Part shown: piece after piece, positions 8,108 through 17,114 of the stretch
Numbering within the stretch: position 1 is the first letter of the stretch
Layout of the letters: every line of letters begins with the position of its first letter
From: Bradyrhizobium lablabi
Lineage (GTDB): Bacteria; Pseudomonadota; Alphaproteobacteria; Rhizobiales; Xanthobacteraceae
Direction of reading: 5' to 3'
Length of the DNA stretch: 64,000 nucleotides
Assembly (NCBI RefSeq): GCF_018131005.1
Contig: NZ_JAFCJK010000002.1
Span: 964,463-1,028,462, forward strand
Translations under genes and position numbers: made by a program
The notes under the pieces: generated by a model
Seen by the model: only the letters and a program-made list of their open reading frames with translations
The model's database searches: none
What the model was told of the DNA's origin: nothing

Positions 8108-8293
8108 ATGATCCCATCGTTTCACAACGCAGACAGACCGACCCACCGGCGCGTGATGGTAGTGGGTCTGGTGTTTTGCGTCGCCTTTGTCGTCATCAGC
8201 TTTTCGCTGCGGCCGCAGCCGGCTGACGATCGCGTGCTGGTGAAGGCGGACCGGCTGGTGCGTACTGCGGGCGAACCGCACAAGGCGAGATAG
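8108..8293 (+). CDS. small membrane protein, conserved in Bradyrhizobium-like genomes
   Basis: 61 residues: a polar start (MIPSFHNADRPTHRR), one transmembrane helix (VMVVGLVFCVAFVVISFSL) and a short soluble tail RPQPADDRVLVKADRLVRTA. This three-part layout recurs in small rhizobial membrane proteins; function unknown. Codon use matches a real gene. Confidence 0.65.
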   Translation: MIPSFHNADRPTHRRVMVVGLVFCVAFVVISFSLRPQPADDRVLVKADRLVRTAGEPHKAR

Positions 8294-8685
8294 CTTCTGC
8301 CTTTGATGTGAGCCGATCATCGCCCGGCGATGCCAAACTCGAGCCGGCGCTGAAATGCACCAGTGTATCGCCGCCGATACCCAAAATGGTCGGTCACGAC
8401 GCGCCCAGCAGCCCCGCCGGGCGGATTGCGGCCGGTCACGTCGCTCAACCTTCATTGACACAATGCGGCGCCCGTGGAGTTTGGTACAGCCCGCGACCGG
8501 TTGGTGCAGGGAATTTGACGATCCGATCGCGCTCTCCGCTGGGCGCGTGCCGATGCCACGTTGCAAGGACAGCACCTTGCAAACTTGTAACGACGTGAAC
8601 ATCAAGGCGCCTTCGGGAGGGCTAAATGCAGGCCAAATGTGAGGGCTTATGAGCAACCAACCTTGGCCCCACGGAATTCACTCCG
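8294..8685. other. intergenic, no gene seen
   Basis: About 390 bases. Overlapping frames on both strands show no recognised motif. Confidence 0.35.
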
Positions 8686-8772
8686 ATGTTATTTCAAGCC
8701 GCTATTGTTTGCCTGATCGTACTCAGCATCTGCGTGCTCATCGCCCACGCGGTCGACGCTCTTAGGACTTAA
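8686..8772 (+). CDS. 28-residue membrane micro-protein
   Basis: ATG at 8686 to TAA at 8770. It is almost entirely one transmembrane helix, with the motif LSICVLIAHAVDA near the end. A second tiny protein at 25532-25624 shares the pattern S-I-x-x-[FL]-[LI]-A-H-A-x-D-A, which argues that this is a real micro-protein family rather than a chance frame. Function unknown. Confidence 0.55.
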   Translation: MLFQAAIVCLIVLSICVLIAHAVDALRT

Positions 8773-8868
8773 CGCCAGCGTGAGCCGGCGTGCGAACCGC
8801 CCCTCCCTATCGGCGCGAAGAATACCTATTTCAGCGCAGTAGCCGCACACATCCCGATGGAGGTTCTG

Positions 8869-9129
8869 ATGCGCATCCTGGCGTTGGCGATTTTGGCGAT
8901 CGGGGCGGTCTCAACAAGGCCAGCGGCAGCTCAGACGTACGATCCGGCGTATCCGGTTTGCCTGCACGTGTACCGCGCGGGCGCGAACTATTATGACTGC
9001 CGCTACACCTCGCTGCCTCAGTGCAACGCGTCGGCATCGGGCCGTGCGGCGCAGTGCGTCATCAATCCATATTTCGCGGGCGCGGAAGATCCCACGGGTT
9101 ATCGGTCGTATCGCCGCCGCGTTTACTAG
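8869..9129 (+). CDS. DUF3551 secreted small protein
   Basis: 86 residues from the second Met. Signal peptide MRILALAILAIGAVSTRPAAAQ, then the DUF3551 signature: YPVCLHVYRAG, YYDCRYTSLPQCNASASGR and AAQCVINPYF. Four conserved Cys probably form two disulfides in the periplasm. The family is expanded in Bradyrhizobium and of unknown role. A diverged relative lies at 27385-27594. Confidence 0.8.
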   Translation: MRILALAILAIGAVSTRPAAAQTYDPAYPVCLHVYRAGANYYDCRYTSLPQCNASASGRAAQCVINPYFAGAEDPTGYRSYRRRVY

Positions 9130-9132
9130 AGC

Positions 9133-9232
9133 AGTCGTCTGGAGCGCTTTCGAGCGAAGTGGTCCCCGGTTCGCGTGAAGAAAACCTGTCAAAACAAGGA
9201 TCTGGAGCTTCGGTTCTGATTCAATCGATAAT
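9133..9232 (+). repeat. dispersed intergenic repeat, copy A
   Basis: Contains GAGCGCTTTCGAGCGAAGTG, then GTTCGCGTGAAGAAAAC and CGGTTCTGATTCAATCG. The same blocks occur in inverted orientation at 10822-10918 at roughly 85% identity and in part at 34046-34092. The element ends in a palindromic CGGTTCTGATT...AATCAGAACCG arm. It resembles a REP-like family of this genus. Confidence 0.75.
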
Positions 9233-9363
9233 GCTCGAGAGAGGCCCAGCCTCCAGGTAATCCGGCGGACCTTTGATTCCGTGGGCAGTCAGCCGGGGGC
9301 TGAGAATCGGCCAGTGAGACTGGTGCGCCGCTTTTTGGGCGTTGCAACTTCCCCTTGGGCTCG

Positions 9364-9393
9364 ACTTTGTGATATCATAAAATATGACAAAGT
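9364..9393. promoter_or_regulatory. inverted repeat over the start codon of the RHH gene
   Basis: ACTTTGT (9364-9370) and ACAAAGT (9387-9393) are perfect inverted arms around an A/T-rich centre, and the ATG (9384) lies inside. Such placement suits autorepression by the ribbon-helix-helix protein itself. There is no Shine-Dalgarno upstream, so the mRNA may be leaderless. The role is inferred. Confidence 0.45.
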
Positions 9394-9593
9394 CAGTTCG
9401 TGATTCCAAGAAATCCGGAAGCAAAATGGGGCGGCCCAGAACGACTGGGCCAGGCCAGCCGCAGGTCGTTCGAATGCATGACGATCAGTTGGCCGGGATC
9501 GATGACTGGATTGTCGAGCAGGGCATCAAGATCAGCCGCCCCGAAGCTATCCGTCGGCTGGTCGAAATCGGACTAAGGGCCAAGGGCAAATGA
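9384..9593 (+). CDS. ribbon-helix-helix DNA-binding protein
   Basis: 69 residues. A basic N-terminus (KKSGSKMGRPRTTGPGQP) is followed by an RHH core: strand QVVRMHDDQLAGIDDWIVEQ, then ISRPEAIRRLVEIGLRA. The [ILV]xRxEAIRxLVExGL helix is typical of RHH antitoxins and small repressors. Its stop overlaps the start of a 28-residue membrane peptide (ATGA). Confidence 0.75.
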   Translation: MTKSVRDSKKSGSKMGRPRTTGPGQPQVVRMHDDQLAGIDDWIVEQGIKISRPEAIRRLVEIGLRAKGK

Positions 9594-9676
9594 GCGTGCA
9601 AGCGGGCCTAACGGGCTGGCTGGTCGTGATGGCGATGATCATCCTCATCGTTGCCATATGGCGGAAGTGGATTTAA
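9590..9676 (+). CDS. 28-residue membrane peptide coupled to the RHH gene
   Basis: The ATG at 9590 overlaps the RHH stop as ATGA. The product has a short polar head (MSVQAGLTG), one transmembrane helix (WLVVMAMIILIVAIW) and a basic end RKWI. Size and charge are like small hydrophobic toxins or regulatory peptides. The coupling to a DNA-binding protein suggests a two-gene unit; toxicity is only a hypothesis. Confidence 0.5.
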   Translation: MSVQAGLTGWLVVMAMIILIVAIWRKWI

Positions 9677-10048
9677 TTGCGCCTCGAGTTGCCGCCCGGC
9701 AGTCCAGCGTACTGGGGTGCTGACGGCCGGGTCACCTGCAACGGGACGGACGGCGCCGTGAATATTGTAACCAAACTGGCATGACCGGATTGGGCACGCG
9801 GTGCCGTTTACCAAGAGGTGGAAGGGCAAGCCGAATGATTGGCGTCAGGCCGATCGGCTCAGCCTGCGTGGGAGGGTGCAATGGAGGGACATTTTAGAAG
9901 GAGTTAGGTGATTAAAATCGCTTTTCGGGCTGGCGGGATTAATCCTATTTATTCACAGAATTAATTAGACCCGTCTTCGTGATTACTTGACTTTGTTCTG
10001 ACATAATGGAAGCCTCCGACCGAATATTTAAATAATTGGGAGAGGTCG
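9677..10048. other. intergenic; A/T-rich upstream region of the PEP-CTERM gene
   Basis: No gene seen in the first 200 bases. From about 9900 the sequence becomes A/T-rich, consistent with a promoter region, but no -35/-10 pair with standard spacing stands out. A GGGAGAGG site (10038-10045) precedes the GTG start. Confidence 0.4.
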
Positions 10049-10726
10049 GTGAATAAATCATTTGGTCATGCGGGGCTGACGGCTATTGTCATGCTGGCGG
10101 GGGTTGGCGCGGCCCAGGCCGCAACCATCGACTGGACGAATTGGGCCGCAGGCACAGTCACTGCTGGAACTCCGGGTAACGCCACTGCAGCGGCCGGCAG
10201 TGTTGGAGTTACCTACACCGGAGAACTTCAGGAACTAAACTTCGAACCCAGCTATACTCCGGTAAGTTCGTTTTCCGGAGGGACCGTCGACAACGCCCCG
10301 GTTCAATCCTACGGAACCATTCGTATCATCGGGGGATCAAGCGGCACCAACTCGATCCACTTCAGCCAGGCTGTGCTCAATCCGGTTTTTGCGATCTGGA
10401 GCCTGGGGCAGACGGGCATAGAGCCGAGTTTCAACTTCAATGCGCCCTTCACAATTCAGGCCGGTGGAGCGAACGCCGAGTACGGGGGAAACCCGATAAC
10501 CTCGTCGGGCGATCAAGTTTTCGGCGTTGAAGGCAATGGTGTCATCCAGTTCATCGGCTCCTTTACAGACATCAGTTGGACAAACCCAACCGCCGAAAAC
10601 TGGTACGGCTTTACGGTTGGTGTTGCTGCTGTCCCCGAAGCGTCCACATGGGGAATGATGCTGCTTGGCTTCGCCGGCGTCGGCTTCCTCGCCTATCGTC
10701 GCCGCAACGCGCTCAGCATGGCCTGA
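10049..10726 (+). CDS. PEP-CTERM-sorted secreted protein
   Basis: 225 residues from a GTG with good ribosome-binding site. Signal peptide to about residue 25 (GVGAAQAA), a beta-rich Gly/Ser/Thr body with little charge, and a C-terminal sorting tag: PEASTWGMMLLGFAGVGFLA followed by YRRR. This matches the PEPxxW-x-MM-L-GFAG-x-G variant recognised by exosortase and found in proteins tied to exopolysaccharide. No exosortase is in the window. The body matches no domain I recognise. Confidence 0.85.
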   Translation: MNKSFGHAGLTAIVMLAGVGAAQAATIDWTNWAAGTVTAGTPGNATAAAGSVGVTYTGELQELNFEPSYTPVSSFSGGTVDNAPVQSYGTIRIIGGSSGTNSIHFSQAVLNPVFAIWSLGQTGIEPSFNFNAPFTIQAGGANAEYGGNPITSSGDQVFGVEGNGVIQFIGSFTDISWTNPTAENWYGFTVGVAAVPEASTWGMMLLGFAGVGFLAYRRRNALSMA

Positions 10727-10821
10727 TATTTGGCCGAAGTCAGGGCTTGCCGAGTAACCGCCTTCGGGCGGTCTCTCCTCAACGTTCTCCAAACCGATCA
10801 CCGGGTGGCACTGGGGCATTA

Positions 10822-10918
10822 TCGGTTCTGATTGAATCAGAACCGAAGCTCCAGATCCTTGTTTTGGTGCGCTTTCTTCACACAAACCGGTCGCCACTTC
10901 GCTCGAAAACGCTACAAA
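10822..10918 (-). repeat. dispersed intergenic repeat, copy B (inverted)
   Basis: Reverse complement of the element at 9133-9232, and more complete: the CGGTTCTGATT/AATCAGAACCG palindrome is perfect at 10824-10846. The two copies face each other and bracket the RHH and PEP-CTERM genes. Confidence 0.75.
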
Positions 10919-10950
10919 TCTAAAGACAAGGAAACGACGACCAGCCGACC

Positions 10951-11226
10951 TCAGCCGGACTTGTTCAAGCCCATAGTCCGGCAGACGGTCGAGCCACACA
11001 ACGCAACCAATTCTGCCTGGGTATGCACACCAGTCTTGGCAAAGATACTCTTAAGCTGATTTCTCCCCGTTTCCTTGGCGATCCCAGCTTCATCAGTAAT
11101 GGCTTCAAGTTTAGTGCCCGTCGCAACCTTGGCCGCTAGCCGGGCTTCCGCTGGTGTCAATCCGAACACTGCTCGGAGAGCCATTTCCGGGGGGCGCCAC
11201 CGTTTGTCGGGATTCGCTTGCGGCAA
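10951..11226 (-). pseudogene. truncated LuxR-family regulator (C-terminal HTH only)
   Basis: 91 codons from a TTG. FGLTPAEARLAAKVATG, GIAKETGRNQLKSIFAKTG and HTQAELVAL make a complete GerE/LuxR helix-turn-helix. In this subfamily the HTH follows a sensory region of some 250-300 residues, which is absent: homology stops near 11215, where an H-NS fragment begins on the other strand. The DNA-binding domain is intact but the gene is 5'-truncated. Confidence 0.65.
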
Positions 11227-11456
11227 AACTCGTCTCCGAAAAGCACGAGTTGGAGCGACGCTTGGCTCGACTAGCTGGCGGACAGCAGAAGATCCGACGT
11301 CCCTACCCGCAGGTGCAGGCGAAATACTTCAATCCGGAAAACCCGTCGCAAACCTGGTCGGGCGGTGGATTGAAGCCTCGCTGGTTTGCGGCGCAGCTGG
11401 AGGCAGGTCGACGCCTTGACGAGCTGGTACTACACGATCGTCCAATCGCGGCTTGA
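11217..11456 (+). pseudogene. truncated H-NS family histone-like protein
   Basis: From about codon 11217 the frame reads LAAKLVSEKHELERRLARLA (end of the coiled-coil oligomerisation region), then RRPYPQVQAKYFNPENPSQT, then WSGGGLKPRWFAAQLEAGRR. This is the H-NS C-terminal DNA-binding fold with its W-[ST]-G-x-G-x-x-P-R-W signature. The first 30 or so residues are missing. A GTG/ATG-started product could still be made from 11154 but with a foreign N-terminus. Confidence 0.65.
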
Positions 11457-11521
11457 ATAACGCTCATTGCCGGAGCGCCGAGCCCGGCTGCATCGCGTGG
11501 GGAATATCAAAGGACTTCCAT

Positions 11522-11881
11522 GTGAACAACATCAACGCCTTCGCACGCGAAGAACCGTCCAAATTCACCGACGGCTTCGCCCGATGCCCTTCGGACACCG
11601 GCACGAACAGCGGGCATCGCGACGAGCGACAACTCGATCAAGTTGTCGAAACCCTCATTTACGTTGCTACCGCAGATAGTATGCTCCCATCGGAGGCGCT
11701 TGCTGCTTTAACCAAAGCTCTCGGTACATTACTCGCCTTCACCGCTCGACGTCAGGGACTCGCTGAGGAAGAGGTTCTAACGGCATGCCAAAACGCCGTC
11801 GCTGATTACGCAATGGCCGCGGCCATCTATATGCGCGAAACCTCGGACGCTGATCCAGCAGTATCGGAAGTATTCTCCTGA
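11522..11881 (+). CDS. hypothetical soluble helical protein
   Basis: 119 residues from a GTG preceded by AAGGA. After a polar, Asp/Arg-rich N-terminus, residues 40-110 are helical (DQVVETLIYVATADSMLPSE, ALTKALGTLLAFTARRQG, then AVADYAMAAAIYMRE). Family not recognised. It follows the H-NS remnant by 65 bases. Confidence 0.5.
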   Translation: MNNINAFAREEPSKFTDGFARCPSDTGTNSGHRDERQLDQVVETLIYVATADSMLPSEALAALTKALGTLLAFTARRQGLAEEEVLTACQNAVADYAMAAAIYMRETSDADPAVSEVFS

Positions 11882-12022
11882 GAGGACAATCTGATTCTGA
11901 GGTCGACCGAGGCGCTCGGTCGCCCCGTTCGAGATGTTAAACAATCAGCTTGTCCCCTTGCGAACTCCAGGGGGCTGCCGGACCGTAAACCCCGCGTTGT
12001 GGAGTGCCAAGGTTCGAGCGAC

Positions 12023-12697
12023 CTATCGTGAGTTACCTTCATCATTGGCGCGTTCCCATTTCCCTTGCAGTTGCTGCTCAAAGATTTGTGCAGGAGCGCC
12101 CTGACGCGCTTGTGCAAGGTTGTCGAGCGGGAGCGAGGCAATGACGGTAACGACATTGGCATTGACCGCTTCAATCGAGAGTGTCTTGCCGGATTCTAGT
12201 TCCCGGAGGAAGCTCGGGTCGGCAACGGTTGCCGCGACGCATCCGTTTGTCAGGCAGATGGTGTAGGGAACGTGCAGTGTACCGCCACTGTCGACACTCA
12301 GCTTAATACCTGGCTGGAGAAATAGCCCCACCGGAACGAACATCTGCAATCGTACCGCAGGAGCATCCTGGCGTTCGATGAGATCGACCCTCAGGATCAC
12401 CTGACCTATGTCCGATCTTCCGTCGATGGTCGTGCGGCAGACCGTTTTTGTCTCTGCGCTCTCTACGCCGCGGAAGCACAATTTTTTCCAAGTTGAGTAA
12501 GTGAGGTTGGGAATCTTCCGCTGTCCTCGCGCAGCGATCTCGGCCTCGGAAAAATCGATCATCGCGGGAACATCACCGAACGGGATCACCTGTTGGCCGT
12601 GGGCAACGGTCGCCGCCGCTAAAGCGCCCAGCATGATGAAGCTAGCGGCGACCGATCGCATTGCCTCCTTGATTGATCGGGCGGTTTGACCACACAT
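12023..12697 (-). CDS. invasion-associated locus B (IalB) family protein
   Basis: 224 residues. The start at 12697 is chosen because GGAGG lies 8 bases upstream; the inner Met has its site too close. Signal peptide ends near VAHGQ. The body has the IalB pattern: WKKLCF, VCRTT, RVDLIER, VPVGLFLQPGIKLSVDSGG, PYTICLTNGCVA, with paired Cys, and a C-terminal F-x-x-Q-L-Q-G-K-W. IalB proteins are periplasmic and linked to stress and host interaction in Bartonella; their chemistry is unknown. Confidence 0.85.
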   Translation of the reverse strand: MCGQTARSIKEAMRSVAASFIMLGALAAATVAHGQQVIPFGDVPAMIDFSEAEIAARGQRKIPNLTYSTWKKLCFRGVESAETKTVCRTTIDGRSDIGQVILRVDLIERQDAPAVRLQMFVPVGLFLQPGIKLSVDSGGTLHVPYTICLTNGCVAATVADPSFLRELESGKTLSIEAVNANVVTVIASLPLDNLAQARQGAPAQIFEQQLQGKWERANDEGNSR

Positions 12698-12732
12698 CGC
12701 AAACGCCTCCGAAATACAGTTGGATTGTTCTA

Positions 12733-13617
12733 TCAGTGGTTCTTCAAAAATTCAGACACCAAGGGAGCCCAGATCTGTATGGCATCAGCAGAGTTGATCA
12801 TAAAATGACCGTCTCCCCCAAAATCCGGCAAAACAAAATAGTTGAGCTTGCCGCCGCCAGCTTGAAAGGCCGTCGCCAATCGGTTGCTGAGCTCGGGCCC
12901 GAAGTAGCTGTCATTGCGGGAGTAAATCCATAACATTGGTATCCTGGCCGTTCGTCCGAACTCTGCCGCCGCTTCGACCAGATTGTCCGGTGCGCAATTG
13001 CTGTTGGGTTTGCCCTTAAAGCGGCCGCCGCGCCCGGCGGCGAAGCCGATAATGGCACGCACTGATCGGGGGTTCTGACTGGCAAGCGCGATCGCACCCC
13101 AGCCACCACCTGATTGACCGACGACGATGACGTCATCCGGCTTCACGAAAGGCTGAACCGACATGTAGTCGATTACCCACATATCGAGCGAAGCAATTGC
13201 AAGTCCAGCGTCACGAAAGTTTGCGGCCAAACAACTGCCGACACCCGAGAAGAAGAGACCGAACAGGCCTCGCTCCGGGACTTCGATCGCTGTAACGCCG
13301 TATCCTGGACGCACCGGCGCAACCACGACGTAACCCTGCCTCGCGAACCAAAGCGCCGCGTCCCGAAACTCGATCACGGGAAAATAGCTTCGCTCCTTCG
13401 GATCAAGCGAAACTCCGTGGTTCATGACCAGAAGAGGAAACGGTCCCTCACTTGCAGGGCGGACCACGTAGGCCAACATGGGGACGGCTGATGGAATTGC
13501 CCACGTCTCTTCCTGGAGCTGGGGGCCGAGATTGTTGTGAAGCGTTTCGTCGGATCCTGCCGTGGCAGAGTTGGGCAGCAGCAGGATCAGAGCAATTACT
13601 CGAAGTAGTTGCTTCAT
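12733..13617 (-). CDS. secreted alpha/beta hydrolase (dienelactone-hydrolase-like)
   Basis: 294 residues. Signal peptide MKQLLRVIALILLLPNSATA. Oxyanion region PLLVMNHG, nucleophile elbow VVGQSGGGWGAIAL (Ser in G-x-S-x-G), acid loop PMLWIYSRNDSYFGPELS (Asp), and a late GDGHFM (His) give a complete catalytic triad. Likely an esterase or peptidase acting in the periplasm. It lies upstream of the IalB gene on the same strand, with 35 bases between them. Confidence 0.85.
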   Translation of the reverse strand: MKQLLRVIALILLLPNSATAGSDETLHNNLGPQLQEETWAIPSAVPMLAYVVRPASEGPFPLLVMNHGVSLDPKERSYFPVIEFRDAALWFARQGYVVVAPVRPGYGVTAIEVPERGLFGLFFSGVGSCLAANFRDAGLAIASLDMWVIDYMSVQPFVKPDDVIVVGQSGGGWGAIALASQNPRSVRAIIGFAAGRGGRFKGKPNSNCAPDNLVEAAAEFGRTARIPMLWIYSRNDSYFGPELSNRLATAFQAGGGKLNYFVLPDFGGDGHFMINSADAIQIWAPLVSEFLKNH

Positions 13618-13816
13618 GAAATGCTCTCCGGCCAGTTATTTCAATGTTAGCAGATCCTTCACAGTGGGGCGAGTAGCAGGCCCCGTACCACCGGCAATGA
13701 ACCGAATAGTCAGATCGATCAGTGTCGCTGACATGATTCCTTCGTGTCGGCGCCTCGAGGCTTTGTACATACACGAAATGCGTAGTGAAGCTTGATGTCG
13801 GCGCTGCACGGGTGAT
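13618..13816. other. intergenic, no gene seen
   Basis: Upstream region of the hydrolase gene; no clear promoter elements and no conserved frame. Confidence 0.35.
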
Positions 13817-13921
13817 CTACTCGATCACCGTGAGTCCGAGCGACCCGACGCGGACGTCATTTGAGCCGGCAAGCTGGAATCCGGCCCGGTCGGCCTCGGT
13901 CGGCCCTTCCAGAATGAAGGC
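13817..13921 (-). pseudogene. 34-codon C-terminal gene fragment
   Basis: An in-frame TAA (13922-13924) precedes AFILEGPTEADRAGFQLAGS, then NDVRVGSLGLTVIE and TAG. The residues look like a true protein end, with no start codon. The rest of the gene was probably lost when the region next to the kinase gene was rearranged. Parent family not recognised. Confidence 0.4.
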
Positions 13922-13962
13922 TTAACCCGATAAGATGGCGTTGTTGAACCCCGGGGGCGTAT

Positions 13963-16900
13963 ATGGCGCGGCCATCGAGAACGGGCGGCAAGACGATCGC
14001 TGCGAAAGCACGTAAGGCCGGCTCAGCAAAGAGCCACAACCCGGCCAAGCGGCGCATTGGCCCAACCGGCATCCGATCGAAGCGCAATGCAATCTCAGAT
14101 TACATGAAGGAGTTAAAGGAAGCGCGCGAGCAACAGGCGGCTACCGCCGACATCCTCAAGGTGATCGCAAGTTCGCCCTCCGACGTCCAGCCGGTGTTCG
14201 ATGCAATCGCCTCAAACGCCAACCGGCTGATTGGCGGATACTCGACCGCGGTTCATCGCGTCATCGACGACATCAATCACCTGGTGGCCTTTACCCCGAT
14301 CAATCCACTATCCGACGAAGCATTGAAGGCCATGTTCCCGCGCCATCGAAGTGAAGTGCCGGCCGTCGCCTACGTCGAAGACGGCGAAACGGGCCAAATC
14401 GCCGACTCCGAACTGGCCGATCCGCAAACCCGCGCACTTGGGCGCGCCCGCGGTTGGCGCAGCGTGACATTCACGCCGCTGATGAGTCATGGCAAGTTGA
14501 TTGGTTACATCGCCTGTACGCGAAGCGAGCCGGGCGTGCTCGCGGAACATCACGTCCAATTGCTGCGGACCTTCGCCGACCAGGCGGTGATCGCGATCGA
14601 GAACGCGCGGCTATTCAACGAGACCCAGGAAGCGCTGGCGCGGCAGACCGCAACAGCCGATGTGTTGAAGGTGATCGCATCCTCACCCTCGAACCTTCAG
14701 CCGGTCTTCGACGCCATCGCGGAGCGCTCAAAGACCCTGATCGGTGCCCACTCAACAACGGTAGTCCGCTACGTCGACGGCATGATTCAACTTGCGTCCT
14801 TTACACCCATCAGTCCGGAAGCAGACGCGACGCTTCGGGCGATGTTTCCCAGGCGGCCGGAGCCCGGCAATCCGCGGGTCGAACAGGTTCTGCGCGGCGA
14901 GATTGCGCGGATTACCGACGCGGAGTCCGAGATTGAAGTTCAGGCATTGAGGGATGCGGCGCGGGCACGTGGCTGGCGCAGCCTGCTGCTGGTGCCGCTC
15001 AAGGACCATACCGACGTGATCGGCTGGATCAGCGTCACCCGCACGGAACCCGGCGCGTTCGCCGATAAGGACGTCGAACTGTTGCGGACCTTCGCCGATC
15101 AGGCCGTCATCGCGATTTCGAACGTCGAACTGCTCCAGCAGGTGCAAGCACGAACCCGTGACCTCCAGGAGTCTTTGCAACAGCAGACCGCCACCGCCGA
15201 CGTGCTGAAGGTTATCAGCCGCTCGGCGTTCGATCTGCAAGCGGTGTTGCAGACTCTGGTCGAATCCGCAGCAAAGCTGTGCAACGCCAGCACGGCCAAC
15301 ATCCGGATTCGCGACGGTGACGTGCTCCGTGCGCAGGCCTTCGTTGCCGTATCGGAAGATCTGAAGGATTTCCTGCTTGATCATCCGGTCGAGCGCAGGC
15401 GGGGACACGTTGTCGGCCGCGCCTATCTCACAGGCGAACTGGTCCATGTTCCGGACGTGTTGTCGGATCCTGAGTATGACGCCGTCGAACAGGCCCAACG
15501 GTGGGGATATCGGGCCGTGCTCGCCGTACCGATGATCAGGGAAGGTCGCGTCGAAGGCATGTTCTCGCTGGTGCGATCCGAGCCCAGACCTTTTTCGGAT
15601 CGCGAGATCGAGCTGGCGCGCACCTTTGCGGACCAGGCACTCATTGCCATCGAAAACGTGCGGCTGTTCAATGAGACCAATGAGGCGCTGGAGCGGCAGA
15701 TCGCGACCGCCGACATTCTGAAGGTCATCGCCCGTTCGCCCGACGATGTGCAGCCGGTATTCGAAGCGATTGCGGAGCGGTCGAACCGGATTGTCGATGG
15801 CCGATCAACCGCTGTGTACAGCCTGGTCGATGGTATCCTGCATCTGATGGCTTTTACGCCAACGAGCCCTGAAGCCGATGCGACGCTCCAGGCGTTCTTC
15901 CCGCGGCCGCTGTCGCAGCTGAGTTGGGGCGAAGCGATCGACAAGGGAGAGCTGTCCGAGGTCGTCGACATGGAAGACCTGTCCGTTCCACAGGATGCGC
16001 GGGATTTGGCGCGGCTACGTGGTTACCGCAGCGTGCTGCTGGTCCCGCTAGTGCAGGACCGGCAGACCATTGGCGCGATCAGCGTGACACGCGTTGCGCC
16101 CGGCAAGTTCGCTCAGCACCACATTCAGCTATTGCAGACCTTCGCCGACCAAGCCGTCATCGCCATTTCGAATGTCGAGCTGTTCCAGGAAGTACAGCAA
16201 CGCACGAGAGACCTGTCGCAATCGCTGGATGACCTTCGCGCCGCGCAAGATCGTCTGGTGCAAACCGAAAAGCTCGCTTCGCTCGGCCAGCTCACCGCCG
16301 GTATCGCACACGAGATCAAGAACCCGTTGAACTTCGTCAACAATTTCTCAGCGCTGTCGGTCGAATTGACAGATGAGCTCAATGATCTGCTCAAGTCGGC
16401 GGTACTTGGGGACAAGATACGCGGCGAAGTAGAAGATCTGACCACGCTCCTCAAGGGCAATCTCGGCAAGGTCGTGCAGCACGGGAAGCGGGCCGACTCC
16501 ATCGTCAAGAACATGCTGCTTCACTCGCGCGAGAGCTCTGGCGAACGCCGCTCCGCGGACATCAACGCCCTTGTAGGCGAGAGCCTGAGCCTCGCCTATC
16601 ACGGTGCGCGGGCGGAGAAAGCTGGCTTCAGCATAACGGTCAAACACGACCTCGACCCCGAGGCGGGCACCATTGATCTGCATCCGCAAGAGATCACGCG
16701 GGCGTTGCTAAATCTGATCTCCAACGGTTTTTATGCAGCAACCAGACGCAAGGTTGAGGCGGGAGAAGATGCCTTTGAGCCTATGCTCAGCGCTACGACC
16801 AGGAACCTGGGCCGTACAGTGGAAATCCGGATTCGCGACAACGGCATCGGTATCGCGCCCGAAGTGAGAGAGAAGATATTCAATCCCTTCTTCACCACCA

Positions 16901-17067
16901 AGCCAACTGGAGAAGGGACAGGGCTCGGCCTCTCCATGACCCATGACATCATTGTCAAGCAACATGGCGGCAGGATCGACGTCGAAACTAGGATCGGCCA
17001 ATTCACCGAGTTCATCATCACCCTGCCACGTGACAATCGTACGGCCGTGGACGAAGAGCCCAAATGA
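13963..17067 (+). CDS. multi-GAF sensor histidine kinase, soluble
   Basis: 1034 residues. After a basic linker, four GAF modules are strung in tandem (about residues 60-208, 225-385, 405-560, 575-745), each opening with a Q-x-A-T-A-D-[IV]-L-K-V-I phrase and closing with [13 protein letters not shown]. Then come a short coiled coil, a HisKA box with phospho-acceptor His783 ([12 protein letters not shown]), and a HATPase_c domain ([34 protein letters not shown]). No transmembrane segment and no receiver domain. No response regulator is adjacent, so it is an orphan. GAF2 and GAF4 are most alike, pointing to duplication inside the gene. Ligands are unknown. Confidence 0.92.
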   Translation: MARPSRTGGKTIAAKARKAGSAKSHNPAKRRIGPTGIRSKRNAISDYMKELKEAREQQAATADILKVIASSPSDVQPVFDAIASNANRLIGGYSTAVHRVIDDINHLVAFTPINPLSDEALKAMFPRHRSEVPAVAYVEDGETGQIADSELADPQTRALGRARGWRSVTFTPLMSHGKLIGYIACTRSEPGVLAEHHVQLLRTFADQAVIAIENARLFNETQEALARQTATADVLKVIASSPSNLQPVFDAIAERSKTLIGAHSTTVVRYVDGMIQLASFTPISPEADATLRAMFPRRPEPGNPRVEQVLRGEIARITDAESEIEVQALRDAARARGWRSLLLVPLKDHTDVIGWISVTRTEPGAFADKDVELLRTFADQAVIAISNVELLQQVQARTRDLQESLQQQTATADVLKVISRSAFDLQAVLQTLVESAAKLCNASTANIRIRDGDVLRAQAFVAVSEDLKDFLLDHPVERRRGHVVGRAYLTGELVHVPDVLSDPEYDAVEQAQRWGYRAVLAVPMIREGRVEGMFSLVRSEPRPFSDREIELARTFADQALIAIENVRLFNETNEALERQIATADILKVIARSPDDVQPVFEAIAERSNRIVDGRSTAVYSLVDGILHLMAFTPTSPEADATLQAFFPRPLSQLSWGEAIDKGELSEVVDMEDLSVPQDARDLARLRGYRSVLLVPLVQDRQTIGAISVTRVAPGKFAQHHIQLLQTFADQAVIAISNVELFQEVQQRTRDLSQSLDDLRAAQDRLVQTEKLASLGQLTAGIAHEIKNPLNFVNNFSALSVELTDELNDLLKSAVLGDKIRGEVEDLTTLLKGNLGKVVQHGKRADSIVKNMLLHSRESSGERRSADINALVGESLSLAYHGARAEKAGFSITVKHDLDPEAGTIDLHPQEITRALLNLISNGFYAATRRKVEAGEDAFEPMLSATTRNLGRTVEIRIRDNGIGIAPEVREKIFNPFFTTKPTGEGTGLGLSMTHDIIVKQHGGRIDVETRIGQFTEFIITLPRDNRTAVDEEPK

Positions 17068-17114
17068 CCGCCTTCGCCCAAGGGGTGACATTCGCGAACG
17101 AAGGGGGCCGCCAC

